The notes under the pieces are model-generated. The model was given only the letters and a program-made list of their open reading frames with translations, did no database searches and had not been told where the DNA came from. Positions 8,282-17,158 of a stretch of 49,390 nucleotides of DNA are shown here, one piece after another; the stretch's first letter is position 1, and each line of letters begins with the position of its first letter. The stretch covers positions 1-49,390 of the forward strand of contig JAIUOR010000038.1 of NCBI GenBank assembly GCA_020161795.1, written 5' to 3'. A program made the translations under genes and the position numbers. The stretch is from Actinomycetota bacterium (GTDB taxonomy: Bacteria > Actinomycetota > Actinomycetes > Propionibacteriales > Propionibacteriaceae).

Positions 8282-8881
8282 ATGGAGACCAACGTCAAGC
8301 CGCGAGGCAGACGGCCGGGCAACTCCGGCACCAAGGAGACGATCAAGCAGGCTGCCTTGGCACTGTTCTCGCTCCACGGCTACGACAAGGTGTCCCTGCG
8401 TGCCGTCGCGCGCGAGGCCGACGTCGACCCCGCGCTCATCCACCACTACTTCGCCTCCAAGGCCGATCTGTTCACCAGTTCGGTGCTGGACATCGATCTC
8501 AACCCCGAGGCCGTCCTGGCCCGGATCAACGCCGGCCCCCGCGAGGAGATCGGCCAGCGGGCGGTGCGGGAGTTCGTGACCGCCTGGCAGAAGCCGGGAG
8601 CCAAGGACAGGTTCACGGCGATGTTCCGGGCTGCCGTCAACGATGAGGAGGCACGGCGTCCGCTGGTCGAGTTCCTCAATCGCGAGATCTTCGTCAAGCT
8701 CACCCAGGCCCAGGGGCACACCAACGCGACCGTGCGGGCGAACCTGGCCGTCTCGGCCATTCTCGGCCTGGTGATGGCCCGCGACATCCTGGAGATCTCC
8801 GCGCTCGAGACGCTCAAGCAGGAGGATCTCGTCCTCGGCCTGGGCGCGGCGCTGCAGCAGCATCTCGTCGAGCCCTGGTGA
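8282..8881 (+). CDS. TetR/AcrR family transcriptional regulator
   Basis: A 199-residue regulator. The N-terminal helix-turn-helix spans about residues 15-60 (ETIKQAALALFSLHGYDKVSLRAVAREA, then ALIHHYFASKADLF), the classic TetR signature. The rest is the helical ligand-binding and dimerisation domain, of the TetR_C type seen in actinobacterial regulators that contain DVDPALIHHYF. The ATG at 8282 follows a strong GGGGGGAG ribosome site. An upstream in-frame ATG at 8171 overlaps the divergent gene and is not used. The target may be itself, the HAD gene or the membrane protein downstream. The inducer is unknown. Confidence 0.9.
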   Translation: METNVKPRGRRPGNSGTKETIKQAALALFSLHGYDKVSLRAVAREADVDPALIHHYFASKADLFTSSVLDIDLNPEAVLARINAGPREEIGQRAVREFVTAWQKPGAKDRFTAMFRAAVNDEEARRPLVEFLNREIFVKLTQAQGHTNATVRANLAVSAILGLVMARDILEISALETLKQEDLVLGLGAALQQHLVEPW

Positions 8882-8911
8882 GCAGCGCCTAGGCTTGGCG
8901 ACGGAGGTGTG

Positions 8912-9589
8912 ATGTCCCAGACCGAGACCGAGGTGACCCAGCCCGCGGCCGATTCCGGCCAGTCGGGCCTGGCTGCCATCGCCACCTGGTCGGCGCCGGA
9001 GCCCGCCCGCGCGCAGGCATCGCCGATCAGCGCACGCACCGGCGAGCCCACCCGGGTGTGGACGATCTGGGTGGCGGCGGTGGCCAGCTACCTCGCGGTC
9101 GCCGTGATCGGCGTGGCCACGGTGATGATCTACTGGAACGCGGCCGTGATCGGCTCGCTGACCTTCGACCAGGCCTCCGGCGAATGGACCTACGAGTTCG
9201 ACGGCGGACGATTCGCGCAGGCCGCGTGGCTGATGGGGCAGTTCGAGACCGAACCCGGTTCGCTGGGCCGGGTGCTACTGGCGGTGGCGGTGACCGTGAT
9301 CGCGCTGCTCATCGGCATCTCCGCAGCCATCACCGGCTACTACGTCTACGACGGACGGGCGTGGACCAGGTGGTCCGCCCTGATCGCGTTGGGCCTCTCC
9401 GGGCTGAGCCTGATGCTCAACCCCCTGGCCGCCGCCGCGATCGGCCTGACCGCCCTGGCCGCCGGCGCGGTGTGGCTGCCGCCGTCGTCGAGATACTTCG
9501 CTGCCTGGCGCGCGGTGCGGCACCACGAGCCGGTGTTCTCCCCACCCCACGACGACGTGCGATACGGCCCGCTGCCCCGCTTCCGCTGA
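8912..9589 (+). CDS. Hypothetical four-helix membrane protein
   Basis: I do not recognise a family. The 225-residue protein has a hydrophilic, Ala/Pro-rich N-terminus (1-48), then four hydrophobic segments: VWTIWVAAVASYLAVAVIGV (about 49-75), LLAVAVTVIALLIGISAAIT (about 130-152), a Leu/Ser-rich segment (about 160-176) and PLAAAAIGLTALAAGAVWL (about 178-197). The C-terminal tail is basic. An extracytoplasmic loop of some 50 residues lies between helices 1 and 2. The ATG at 8912 sits four bases after GGAGG (8903-8907), and a GTG one codon earlier is too close to it. It is 30 bases downstream of the TetR gene, which may control it. Confidence 0.75.
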   Translation: MSQTETEVTQPAADSGQSGLAAIATWSAPEPARAQASPISARTGEPTRVWTIWVAAVASYLAVAVIGVATVMIYWNAAVIGSLTFDQASGEWTYEFDGGRFAQAAWLMGQFETEPGSLGRVLLAVAVTVIALLIGISAAITGYYVYDGRAWTRWSALIALGLSGLSLMLNPLAAAAIGLTALAAGAVWLPPSSRYFAAWRAVRHHEPVFSPPHDDVRYGPLPRFR

Positions 9590-9609
9590 ACCGCGGCTAC
9601 GGTTGACCC

Positions 9610-10128
9610 GTGCCGATCCTGAACCAGCTGCTGCGCGCGCTCTCCTCCCTCGCACGCCAGGCGACCCGCTCGGAGCCTTCCGCCACCCGTGCCGGCCGTC
9701 AGACCCCGGCCCCGGCGGCCAACGGCTACCCGGGCGACTTCACCGGCATCCCACAGCTGCAGTACCAGCCCAGGGCGGACTCGGCCGCCGACCCCGGCGA
9801 GGTGGTGTGGACCTGGGTTCCCTACGAGGAGGACCACAGCCAGGGCAAGGACCGTCCGGTGCTGGTGATCGGGTGGGACGGGCCGTGGCTGCTGGCGCTG
9901 CCCATGACCTCGCAGGATCACGACCGCGATGCCCGGCAGGAGGCCGCCGCCGGGAGGTACTGGTGTGACATCGGCAGCGGGGACTGGGATCGCAACGGTC
10001 GTCCCAGCGAAGTGCGGGTGAACCGCATCCTGCGGGTCGATCCCGGATCCGTCCGGCGGATCGCGGCCCGGCTCGACATCGACCGCTTCGACCAGGTGGC
10101 CCGGCAGGTGCTACAGCACGCCGGCTGA
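9610..10128 (+). CDS. PemK/MazF-fold protein, stand-alone
   Basis: A 172-residue protein with a roughly 60-residue Ala/Pro-rich extension followed by a PemK/MazF-like SH3-type barrel. The family strand pattern is GEVVWTWVPYEEDHSQGKDRPVLVIG, then LALPMTSQDHD and a basic C-terminus. MazF relatives are RNA endoribonucleases, but no antitoxin gene adjoins it, and the neighbour on the 3' side is a membrane protein. It is therefore probably not a classical toxin-antitoxin unit. The GTG start is supported by TACGGT (-10) at 9598-9603, six bases upstream, so it is leaderless. Its stop overlaps the next start (TGATG). Confidence 0.8.
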   Translation: MPILNQLLRALSSLARQATRSEPSATRAGRQTPAPAANGYPGDFTGIPQLQYQPRADSAADPGEVVWTWVPYEEDHSQGKDRPVLVIGWDGPWLLALPMTSQDHDRDARQEAAAGRYWCDIGSGDWDRNGRPSEVRVNRILRVDPGSVRRIAARLDIDRFDQVARQVLQHAG

Positions 10129-11177
10129 TGCTGCGGCAATTCGGGCCGAGCACCTGGCTGGCCATCGCGCTGGGGTCGATGCTGGCGATCCTCGCCTTCC
10201 TTCCGATGGTGGCAGCGCGCTACCGGCGGGCCGGACGGCTGCGCCTGATCGACCTGATCACCCTGCTGGCGGTGGCCGTCTACGCGGTGGCGCTGTGGAC
10301 GTACACCCTCGTCCCGCTGCCGGACGCCAACGACTTCACCTGCGCCGGCGCCAACCTGCGCCCGCTGGAGTTCCTGCGCGACATCCGCGACGCCGTGCGC
10401 GAGGTGGGACGGGCCGCCTGGCGCCACCCGGCCTTCCTGCAGGCAGCGTTCAACGTGCTGCTCTTCATTCCGCTGGGCTACTTCCTGCGGGTGCTCGCCC
10501 GCCGCGGCATCATCGTCGCGACGGCCCTGGGGTTCGCGATCTCGGCGACGATCGAGTTCACCCAGCGCACCGGCATCTGGGGGCTCTATCCCTGCGCCTA
10601 CCGGGTCTTCGATGTGGACGACCTGATCCTCAACACCGCCGGCGCCCTCATCGGCTCGATCCTGGGAGCGCCGGTGGCAGCCATGCTGCGGCACACCCGC
10701 ACCGCACCGCCGGTGCACCGGGTGACCCTGGGGCGGCGCTATGTCGGCATGCTGGCCGACCTGATGGTGATGACCGGGCTCAGCTTCGGGGCCGTCGTCG
10801 GGTGGCGCACGATCGGCCTCTACCTGCTCGGCATCGAGTTCGAGCAGTTGCCCGAACTGGCCGACCAACTGCTGGGATTCCTCCCCGTGCTGCTGCTGCA
10901 GACCGCCTGGGTGCTCGGGCGGGGCCGGACGGTCGGCGAGGACATCGTGCAACTAGAGCCAGTCGTGATGGGCGGCTCGGTGATGCGCGCTCGGCTGCTG
11001 AAACTGCTGGGCGGAGTCGGCGGCTACCTGCTGTTCACCGCCCTGCCGGTCACCGCCCCGCTGGCCACCGGCTTCGCAGTGGTCACCGCCGTGATGGCGT
11101 GGCGCAGCGCCCACCATCGCGGGCTGAGCCATCTGATCGCCGGCATGGATCTTCGCGTGGAGCAGCCGGAACAGTAG
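10128..11177 (+). CDS. VanZ-like / RDD-domain membrane protein
   Basis: A 349-residue polytopic membrane protein. The first half matches the VanZ-like family: helix, then LWTYTLVPLP, FNVLLFIPLGYFLR, a polar IEFTQ motif within the membrane, and the conserved VDDLILNTAGALIGSILG. From about residue 200 (RRYVGMLADLMVMTGLSFG) it resembles an RDD domain with further helices. The VanZ-RDD arrangement is common in actinobacteria and its function is unknown; VanZ itself gives low-level teicoplanin resistance. The ATG overlaps the stop of the MazF-like gene, so translation is coupled. It converges on the ABC exporter genes with a three-base gap. Confidence 0.82.
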   Translation: MLRQFGPSTWLAIALGSMLAILAFLPMVAARYRRAGRLRLIDLITLLAVAVYAVALWTYTLVPLPDANDFTCAGANLRPLEFLRDIRDAVREVGRAAWRHPAFLQAAFNVLLFIPLGYFLRVLARRGIIVATALGFAISATIEFTQRTGIWGLYPCAYRVFDVDDLILNTAGALIGSILGAPVAAMLRHTRTAPPVHRVTLGRRYVGMLADLMVMTGLSFGAVVGWRTIGLYLLGIEFEQLPELADQLLGFLPVLLLQTAWVLGRGRTVGEDIVQLEPVVMGGSVMRARLLKLLGGVGGYLLFTALPVTAPLATGFAVVTAVMAWRSAHHRGLSHLIAGMDLRVEQPEQ

Positions 11178-11180
11178 GCA

Positions 11181-12902
11181 TTACCCGGCGCGGGCTTCGA
11201 GCTGGGGGAAGGCTCCCCCCGCGGCGCGCAGGTCACCGGCGGTTCCCTGCTCGACCACGCGGCCGGCGTCCAGCACCAGGACGTTGGTCCCGTCCGGAAT
11301 CAGGTCGGCGCGGTGGGTGATCTCGATCGTGGTCAGCCCCGCCCGGCGCGCGGCCAGGTTGCTGCGTACCGCCGCGGCCGTGGCCGCGTCCAGCTGGCTG
11401 AGCGCCTCGTCCAGCACCAGCACCTCCGGGTCGGCCAGCAATGCCCTGGCCAGCGCGATCCGCTGCAGCTGACCACCGGAGAGACTCTGCCCGCGCTCGC
11501 TGACGGCGGTGTCCAGGCCTTCCGGCAGACCGGATAGCCACTGGGTGAGTTCGACCGCTGCCAGCGCGTCGCGCAACTGGTCGTCGGTGCTCTCCGGAGC
11601 CGCCAGCCGGAGGTTGTCGGCCAGGGTGCCGCTCAACATGGTGGGGTGCTGGGGCGCCAGCCCGATGCGGCGGCGCAGCTGATCCAGCGGCACCTCGCGG
11701 ATGTCGGTGCCGAACAGCCGGATGCTGCCGGCCGTCGGATCCCAGCCCCGCAGGATCAGCCCGGCCAGCGTGGACTTCCCGCTGCCGGACACCCCGGTCA
11801 CGCAGCTGTGCAGGCCGGTCAGGAAGCTGGCGCTCACCTGGTCGAGCGCCGGCACCTCCGCGCCGGGGTAGCGGAAGCTGACCCGGTCGAACGCGATCGC
11901 GACGGGATGCCCGGCGGGCGCCGGAGCCCGCTCCTGCGGATCGGTGACCGCCGGAACCCCGTCGACCACTTCACGCACCCGGTCGGCGGCGGCGAAGGCC
12001 GCGTCCAGTCCGGCGACGAAGTCGTCGATCCCACGCGCCGCCGCCCAGAGCCCGACCGCCACGGCCAGCCCGACGGCGATCTGCGCGGCGTCCAGGCCCT
12101 GGGCGAATCCGACGCCGACCAGCACGATCAGCCCGGCAGCCTCCAGGAACAGCAGCGATGCCGCGCGGAACCCCTGATAGCGCCCCACGCGTGACCGGGC
12201 CGCACCGAGCTCGCTGTCGGCGGCCGCCAGCTGCGCCAGCCGGCGCTGCTCGATGCCGAACCCAAGCACCTCGCGGACGCCCTGGATGTCGTCGCCCAGC
12301 CGGGCCGCGAGATCGCCGCGCCGGGCGGCGACGCTGCGCGCGCTGCCCCAGGTGCCACGGCCCCAGAGCAGGGGCGCGACGCACACCGCCAGCACGAACA
12401 GCGCGATGGCCAGCGCCAGCCGCCCGTCCACGGTCGCCGCCAGCCAGCCCAGCACGACGGCCGGCACCACGACGGCCGACACCGCCGGTGCAAAGGTATG
12501 GGCGAAGAACACCTCGACCCGATCGATGTCGCGGGTGGCCCGTTCGGTGAGCTCCGCGCCCGCTCGCCCCTGGGTGGCGGCCGGCGCCTGCGGCACCAGG
12601 CGGTCGAAGAACAGCTCGCGTAGCCGGGCCAGCGCGGTGAACGCCACCCAGTGTCCGGCGTAGTGCTCCAGATAGCGCAGGACGGCCTTGAGCAGCGCGA
12701 TTCCGACCAGGCTCCAGGCCAGGCCTTCGACCGGCCAGCCGTCCGCGGCCCGCGCCAGGGCGTCGGCGATGATCACCAGCAGCGCGACGGCCAGGGTCTG
12801 GTTGACCACCCGCGCCACCGCGGACAGCCCCAGGACGGGCACCAGCTGCCTGGTGTGGCCCACCAGCCAGCGGGCGAGCTCCCAGCGGCCGGGCGCACTC
12901 AT
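11181..12902 (-). CDS. ABC exporter half-transporter, CydC-like
   Basis: A 573-residue half-transporter with an N-terminal six-helix exporter membrane domain (about 1-310) and a C-terminal ATPase. Motifs are Walker A GVSGSGKST, signature LSGGQLQR, Walker B VLVLDEALSQLD with the catalytic Glu kept, and ITHR for the H-loop. It overlaps its partner by four bases (ATGA) and follows it in one operon, so the two form a heterodimer. The closest well-known pair is CydDC, which exports thiols and supports cytochrome bd assembly. No cydAB is nearby, so the substrate could be something else. Confidence 0.83.
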   Translation of the reverse strand: MSAPGRWELARWLVGHTRQLVPVLGLSAVARVVNQTLAVALLVIIADALARAADGWPVEGLAWSLVGIALLKAVLRYLEHYAGHWVAFTALARLRELFFDRLVPQAPAATQGRAGAELTERATRDIDRVEVFFAHTFAPAVSAVVVPAVVLGWLAATVDGRLALAIALFVLAVCVAPLLWGRGTWGSARSVAARRGDLAARLGDDIQGVREVLGFGIEQRRLAQLAAADSELGAARSRVGRYQGFRAASLLFLEAAGLIVLVGVGFAQGLDAAQIAVGLAVAVGLWAAARGIDDFVAGLDAAFAAADRVREVVDGVPAVTDPQERAPAPAGHPVAIAFDRVSFRYPGAEVPALDQVSASFLTGLHSCVTGVSGSGKSTLAGLILRGWDPTAGSIRLFGTDIREVPLDQLRRRIGLAPQHPTMLSGTLADNLRLAAPESTDDQLRDALAAVELTQWLSGLPEGLDTAVSERGQSLSGGQLQRIALARALLADPEVLVLDEALSQLDAATAAAVRSNLAARRAGLTTIEITHRADLIPDGTNVLVLDAGRVVEQGTAGDLRAAGGAFPQLEARAG

Positions 12903-14542
12903 CGAAGGCCCCCGGTCGACTCCGGCCCGTCCAGCCGGACCACGCGGTCGGCCGCCAGGACGGCACCCGGACGATGCGCGATCAACAGCACGGTGCGGCC
13001 CCGCGCGAGCCGGTCCAGCGCGGCCAGGATGGCCGCCTCGCCGGCCAGGTCGACCTGCGAGGTGGGTTCGTCCAGCACCAGGATCGGCGCGTCCCGCAGC
13101 GCGGCTCGGGCGATGGCGACCCGCTGGGCCTGGCCGCCGGAGAGCAGCCGGCCATGCTCGCCGACGTGGGTGGCCAGCCCGTCCGGCATCGCCTCGACCT
13201 CGTCGCGCAGGCCGGCCAGCTCCAGCGCCGCCCAGAGCCGGGCGTCGTCGGCCTCCGGGGCGGCCACCCGCAGGTTCTCGGCGATCGTGCCGAGGAAGAG
13301 GAAGGTGCGCTGCTCGACCACGGCCACCCGGGAGCGCGCCAGCGCCGGCTCTGCTGCGGCGTCCACGCCGTCCACCCGGCAGCGTCCGGCGCGTGGGACC
13401 AGTTGGCCGGTCACCACCGCCGCCAGCGTCGACTTGCCCACTCCGCTCGGGCCGACCAGCGCCACCCGCTCCCCTGGTTCGACGCGCAGCGAGAGGCCGG
13501 TGAGCACGTCCGGGCCACCCGGCCAGCCCGCGGTCACCTCCTCCAGCAGAATCGTCCCGGCGAGCGACGGGTCGGCGGATCCTCGGCCAGCTGCGGGCAT
13601 AGCGGCGGTCGCCGCCGACGCCGGTTCCACCAGTTCCACGATCTCCCGCTGCGAGGCACGGCCGGCGATCCCGATGTAGAAGAACTGCCCGATCACGTCG
13701 ACCGGGCCTACCACCAGGACGGTCATCAACGTGATCGCCACACCCTGGCCGAGGCTGAGCGTGCCGGCGGAGACCCGCCCGACCGCCAGTAGCCCCGCGG
13801 CGACGACGACGGTGAGCGAGAATGCGGCGTCCACCACGAAGATCAGCACCTGGTTGCCGGCCAGCAGCCGCATCACGCCCCGGCGGTGCTCCTCCCCGCG
13901 CTCAGCGAGCCGGGTCGCCACCCGGCCGGCGGCACGGGCGTAGACCAGGGTGTCGATGGCCTGCACGGCCTCGAGGAAGGCCGCGCTCAGCGCGAGTTGC
14001 GTCCGGCGGTAGGCCGCCCCGATCGGCCGGACGAGCTGCTGGAAGCCACCCAGCAGCACCGGCACCAGCAACACCAGCAGCGCCAGCCAGCCCGCGATCG
14101 GCGCATCGACCGTCGCCGCCATGACGGCCAGCACGAGGAAGGGAGTGGAGAGGGCGCCGACGATTGGCCCGAGGAAGCCGGCGCGATAGGTCGCGGTCTT
14201 CTCCACCGCGATGGTGGCCGTGGAGAGCAGTTCGCCGCCCCGATCGTGGGTTCCGGCCACGCCCAGGTCGAAGATCCGGCTGACGACCAGTTGCCGCAGT
14301 CTCCGTTCGGTCGAGGAGGCGGCCCATTGCGAGAACCATCCGCCGAAGCCGGCGAACCCGGCGGCGACCGCGCCCAGCAGGAGCATCACCGCGACCTCGC
14401 CGGAACCGAACCGGCCGGCGTCGAGCACGACCCCGAGCCGCCAGAACAGGGCGGCGGTTGCGACGGCCGCGCCCCAGGCCAGCACCACCGAACACCGCAG
14501 CACCCAGTTCGGGGTCGCCCCCTTCACCGCCGCGATGGCCAC
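12899..14542 (-). CDS. ABC exporter half-transporter, CydD-like
   Basis: A 547-residue partner of the downstream half-transporter. Exporter-type helices occupy about 1-320. The ATPase has Walker A GPSGVGKST, signature LSGGQAQR, Walker B ILVLDEPTSQVD and IAHRP. Both ATP sites of the heterodimer keep a catalytic Glu after Walker B, unlike many asymmetric exporters. The GTG at 14542 is preferred because a G-rich ribosome site (AGGGGG) precedes it; the frame stays open 60 bases further. It starts about 100 bases from the divergent SLC13-type gene. The cargo is unknown. Confidence 0.83.
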   Translation of the reverse strand: MAIAAVKGATPNWVLRCSVVLAWGAAVATAALFWRLGVVLDAGRFGSGEVAVMLLLGAVAAGFAGFGGWFSQWAASSTERRLRQLVVSRIFDLGVAGTHDRGGELLSTATIAVEKTATYRAGFLGPIVGALSTPFLVLAVMAATVDAPIAGWLALLVLLVPVLLGGFQQLVRPIGAAYRRTQLALSAAFLEAVQAIDTLVYARAAGRVATRLAERGEEHRRGVMRLLAGNQVLIFVVDAAFSLTVVVAAGLLAVGRVSAGTLSLGQGVAITLMTVLVVGPVDVIGQFFYIGIAGRASQREIVELVEPASAATAAMPAAGRGSADPSLAGTILLEEVTAGWPGGPDVLTGLSLRVEPGERVALVGPSGVGKSTLAAVVTGQLVPRAGRCRVDGVDAAAEPALARSRVAVVEQRTFLFLGTIAENLRVAAPEADDARLWAALELAGLRDEVEAMPDGLATHVGEHGRLLSGGQAQRVAIARAALRDAPILVLDEPTSQVDLAGEAAILAALDRLARGRTVLLIAHRPGAVLAADRVVRLDGPESTGGLR

Positions 14543-14640
14543 TCGTACCCCCTGGGTTCGCCCGGCTCCGACCCTACTGCCCGCCCGCCGACCCGGGATC
14601 ACCGTTCCGGGTGGGCCCGGTCGTAGTTACGCTATCGGTC

Positions 14641-16206
14641 ATGTCCCCGATCGCAGTGACGCTGGCCATCCTGGTGGTGGCGGTCATCGCGTTCGTCAGC
14701 AACCGGGTTCCGCTGGCGGTGGCGGCGCTCGGGGTCAGCATCCTGCTCTGGGCGACCGGCGTGCTCACCATGGAGGAGGCGATCGCCGGTTTCGGCGATT
14801 CGACCGTGCTCTTCATCGCCTCCCTCTTCGTAGTCAGCCACTCCCTGGAGGTCACCGGCATCACCAGCTGGGCCGGCAACAAGGTGATCAGCCAGGGCGG
14901 GCGGAACCGTGCCGTCCTGATCACCGCGATCAGCCTGCTGGTGGCGGCGCTGTCGGCGCTGATCAGCATCAACGGTGCGGTGGCGGCCCTCGTCCCGGTC
15001 GTGGTGGTGGTCGCCGTGGGCGCGGGGATGGCCCCCAGCAAGCTGATGATGCCGCTCGCCTTCGCCGCGACCGCCGGCTCGCTGCTGATGCTGACCGGCA
15101 GCCCGGTCAACATCCTCGTCAGCAACGCTGCGGCGGCCGGCGGCGGCCGTCCCTTCGGGCTCTTCGAGTTCGCCATCGCAGGAGTGCCGGCGCTGGTCGG
15201 GACCATCCTCATCGTGATCCTCTTCGGCGACCGGCTGCTACCCCACCGCGAGGTCAGGTCGCTGCCGCCGGATCTGAGCGCCCACGCCCGCACCCTCCAG
15301 GAGCAGTACGACCTGCCCGACGACGCCAAGCTGCTCGACATCCGCAAGGGGGTGGCCGAGTTGGTCATCCCGCCGCGTTCGGAGCTGATCGGGCTGCACG
15401 TCTTCCCCGGGATGACCACGGCCGAAGGAAACCTGGTGGTACTGGGCCTGCAGCGGGCCGGGCAGGATCTCACCGGGCCGCAGAGCACCCTGCAGGCCGG
15501 CGACACGCTGCTGGTCCGCGGTACCTGGGAGCAGTTGGAGAAGCAGATCCGCAGCCCCGATGTCGTGGTCATCGACGACCCCCGGCAGCTCCGGCGAGCC
15601 ATCCCGATGGGTCGGGGATCCAAGCGGGCGCTCACCATTCTCGCCGCCCTGATCCTCACGCTGGCGGTCACGCCGGCGCCCCCTGCCATGGTGGGCGTGA
15701 TCGCCGCCGTGGCGCTGGTCGCCACCGGCGTCCTCACCCCGGACCAGGCCTACCGGAGCATCTCCTGGACGACCGTGATCCTGATCGCCGGCATGATGCC
15801 GTTGTCGACGGCCTTCATCAAGACCGGCACCGCCGACCTGATCGCCCAGCTCGTCATCGGGGCCGGCGCCGGCAGCTCGCCCTACATCGCGCTGGGCGTG
15901 CTGTGCCTGATGACCGCCGTGCTGGGACAGCTGATCTCGAACACGGCGACCATCCTGATCATGCTGCCGATCGGGCTCTCCCTGGCCGCGGACCTGCAGG
16001 TGTCGCCGCTGCCCTTCCTGATGGGGCTGGCGGTGGCGGGCGCCGCCGCCTTCCTCACCCCGGTGGCGACTCCCGCCAACACCATGGTGATGGATCCCGG
16101 AGGCTATCGATTCGGCGACTACTGGAAACTTGGCCTGCCCCTGCTGCTGCTGTTCCTGGTGGTGGCGGTGTTCTGGGTGCCGCTGTGGTGGCCGTTCCAG
16201 CCGTGA
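14641..16206 (+). CDS. SLC13/DASS-type transporter with TrkA-C domain
   Basis: A 521-residue membrane transporter of the divalent-anion/sodium symporter (ArsB/NhaD, CitM-like) superfamily. The two helical halves carry related hairpin motifs: TGSPVNILVSNAA in the first half and SNTATILIMLP plus TPVATPANTMVMDPGGY in the second. A cytoplasmic TrkA-C/RCK-C domain sits between them (about 235-300, VIPPRSELIGLHVFPGMT to DTLLVRGTWEQL). Substrates of such proteins are sulfate, di- or tricarboxylates or other anions. The ATG is set by a TACGCT -10 at 14628-14633, seven bases upstream, so it is leaderless. Confidence 0.87.
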   Translation: MSPIAVTLAILVVAVIAFVSNRVPLAVAALGVSILLWATGVLTMEEAIAGFGDSTVLFIASLFVVSHSLEVTGITSWAGNKVISQGGRNRAVLITAISLLVAALSALISINGAVAALVPVVVVVAVGAGMAPSKLMMPLAFAATAGSLLMLTGSPVNILVSNAAAAGGGRPFGLFEFAIAGVPALVGTILIVILFGDRLLPHREVRSLPPDLSAHARTLQEQYDLPDDAKLLDIRKGVAELVIPPRSELIGLHVFPGMTTAEGNLVVLGLQRAGQDLTGPQSTLQAGDTLLVRGTWEQLEKQIRSPDVVVIDDPRQLRRAIPMGRGSKRALTILAALILTLAVTPAPPAMVGVIAAVALVATGVLTPDQAYRSISWTTVILIAGMMPLSTAFIKTGTADLIAQLVIGAGAGSSPYIALGVLCLMTAVLGQLISNTATILIMLPIGLSLAADLQVSPLPFLMGLAVAGAAAFLTPVATPANTMVMDPGGYRFGDYWKLGLPLLLLFLVVAVFWVPLWWPFQP

Positions 16207-16438
16207 CCGGATGAGAACCCCGTCCGTCCCCCGATCTCAGGGGGGCCGATCGCGGGTGGGGACGCCTACACTGAGCTGGGGCGGCCCGGTGGCCGACTCG
16301 CTTTCCGATGCCGGTGTCCTGCTCGAAGACGGCGGCCGGCGGTGAGCGTAGATCGCACCGTGGACAAACCGGCCGGAACGGATCCGGCCCTCTCGCTTCG
16401 CGCATCACGCCTCGTCCGAGGCATAGAAAGGAAAGACA

Positions 16439-16834
16439 ATGGGATCGTTCTGGGCGACCATCTGGGACACCATCTGGTGGTTCCTCACCATCTTCATCTT
16501 CGTCGCCTACCTGATGGCGCTGTTCTCGATCATCACCGACCTCTTCCGCGACCGTAAGCTCAGCGGCGTCGCCAAGGCCGTCTGGCTGCTGTTCCTGATC
16601 TTCCTGCCCTTCCTGACCGCGCTTGCCTACCTGATCGTTCGCGGCGGCGGCATGGCCGAGCGCGCCAACGCTCAGGCCCAGCAGGCCAAGGACGCGACCG
16701 ACGCCTACGTCCGCGAGGTGGCCGGCACCGGGCCGGCGGCGGAGATCGCCAGCGCCAAGAAGCTGCTGGATACCGGCGCCATCACTCCCGAGGAGTACGA
16801 GCGCCTCAAGGCCGCGGCGCTGGCCAAGGCCTGA
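16439..16834 (+). CDS. PLDc_N/SHOCT small membrane protein
   Basis: A 131-residue protein with two hydrophobic segments (about 5-30 and 45-68, LLFLIFLPFLTALAYLIVRG) of the phospholipase-D-nuclease N-terminal (PLDc_N) type. An Ala/Gln/Lys-rich helix follows, then a C-terminal SHOCT motif, LLDTGAITPEEYERLKAAAL. SHOCT modules are thought to mediate oligomerisation or protein contacts at the membrane; no enzymatic activity is expected. AGGAAAG precedes the ATG by about five bases. It is monocistronic, with a strong hairpin after the stop. The 232-base region before it holds a possible -10 TACACT near 16265 and no convincing gene. Confidence 0.83.
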   Translation: MGSFWATIWDTIWWFLTIFIFVAYLMALFSIITDLFRDRKLSGVAKAVWLLFLIFLPFLTALAYLIVRGGGMAERANAQAQQAKDATDAYVREVAGTGPAAEIASAKKLLDTGAITPEEYERLKAAALAKA

Positions 16835-16844
16835 TCGCACCAGT

Positions 16845-16873
16845 CGATGCCCGGGGCAGGTCCCCGGGCATCG
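16845..16873 (+). terminator. Perfect 12-bp stem-loop terminator
   Basis: CGATGCCCGGGG pairs perfectly with CCCCGGGCATCG around the five-base loop CAGGT, eleven bases past the stop of the SHOCT gene. No T-run follows, as is common for actinobacterial intrinsic terminators. Confidence 0.8.
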
Positions 16874-16922
16874 CTGCGTTCCAGGCCTTCTCCGGCCGGT
16901 GCCGGCGCAGTAGGGTCGCCGG

Positions 16923-17093
16923 GTGGCCTCAGACCCCGACGAGCAGCCGGACGCCCCCGCGCTGACCCGGCTCGATCCAGAGGAGCTGGCCGGCGGCGAC
17001 CCGGCCTGCTGGCTGGCGAACGTCTGCCCCGACTGCGGCGCCTTCAACGAGAGCGCCCCCGGCACTCCCTGCTGGAACTGCGGCCGGTCCTAG
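16923..17093 (+). CDS. 56-residue zinc-ribbon protein
   Basis: A small GTG-started frame encodes an acidic N-terminus (MASDPDEQPDAPALTRL) followed by VCPDCGAF and PCWNCGRS. This gives two CxxC knuckles that would bind one zinc ion, plus an extra Cys upstream (DPACW). TAGGGT at 16911-16916 lies six bases before the GTG, the same leaderless layout as neighbouring genes, which supports reality. The frame lies between a terminator and the amidase promoter and ends with TAG. I do not recognise a characterised family; rubredoxin-like or rRNA/protein-binding zinc ribbons are possible. Confidence 0.65.
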   Translation: MASDPDEQPDAPALTRLDPEELAGGDPACWLANVCPDCGAFNESAPGTPCWNCGRS

Positions 17094-17158
17094 CCGACCC
17101 CCGGCGGAGGTGGCCACCCGATAGGGTCGACGGGTACCCATCGCCGGCGAGGAGTTCC

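Noticed and set aside
9610-10128. Classical toxin-antitoxin locus
   Set aside because: No antitoxin-like frame precedes or follows the MazF-like gene; both neighbours are membrane proteins.
11181-14542. Cytochrome bd assembly locus cydABDC
   Set aside because: Only the two ABC halves are present; no cydA or cydB is in the window, so the symbols cydC and cydD were not assigned.
16289-16345. 18-codon GTG frame after a possible TACACT -10
   Set aside because: It starts about 18 bases past the box, has no ribosome site and no recognisable composition; chance is more likely.
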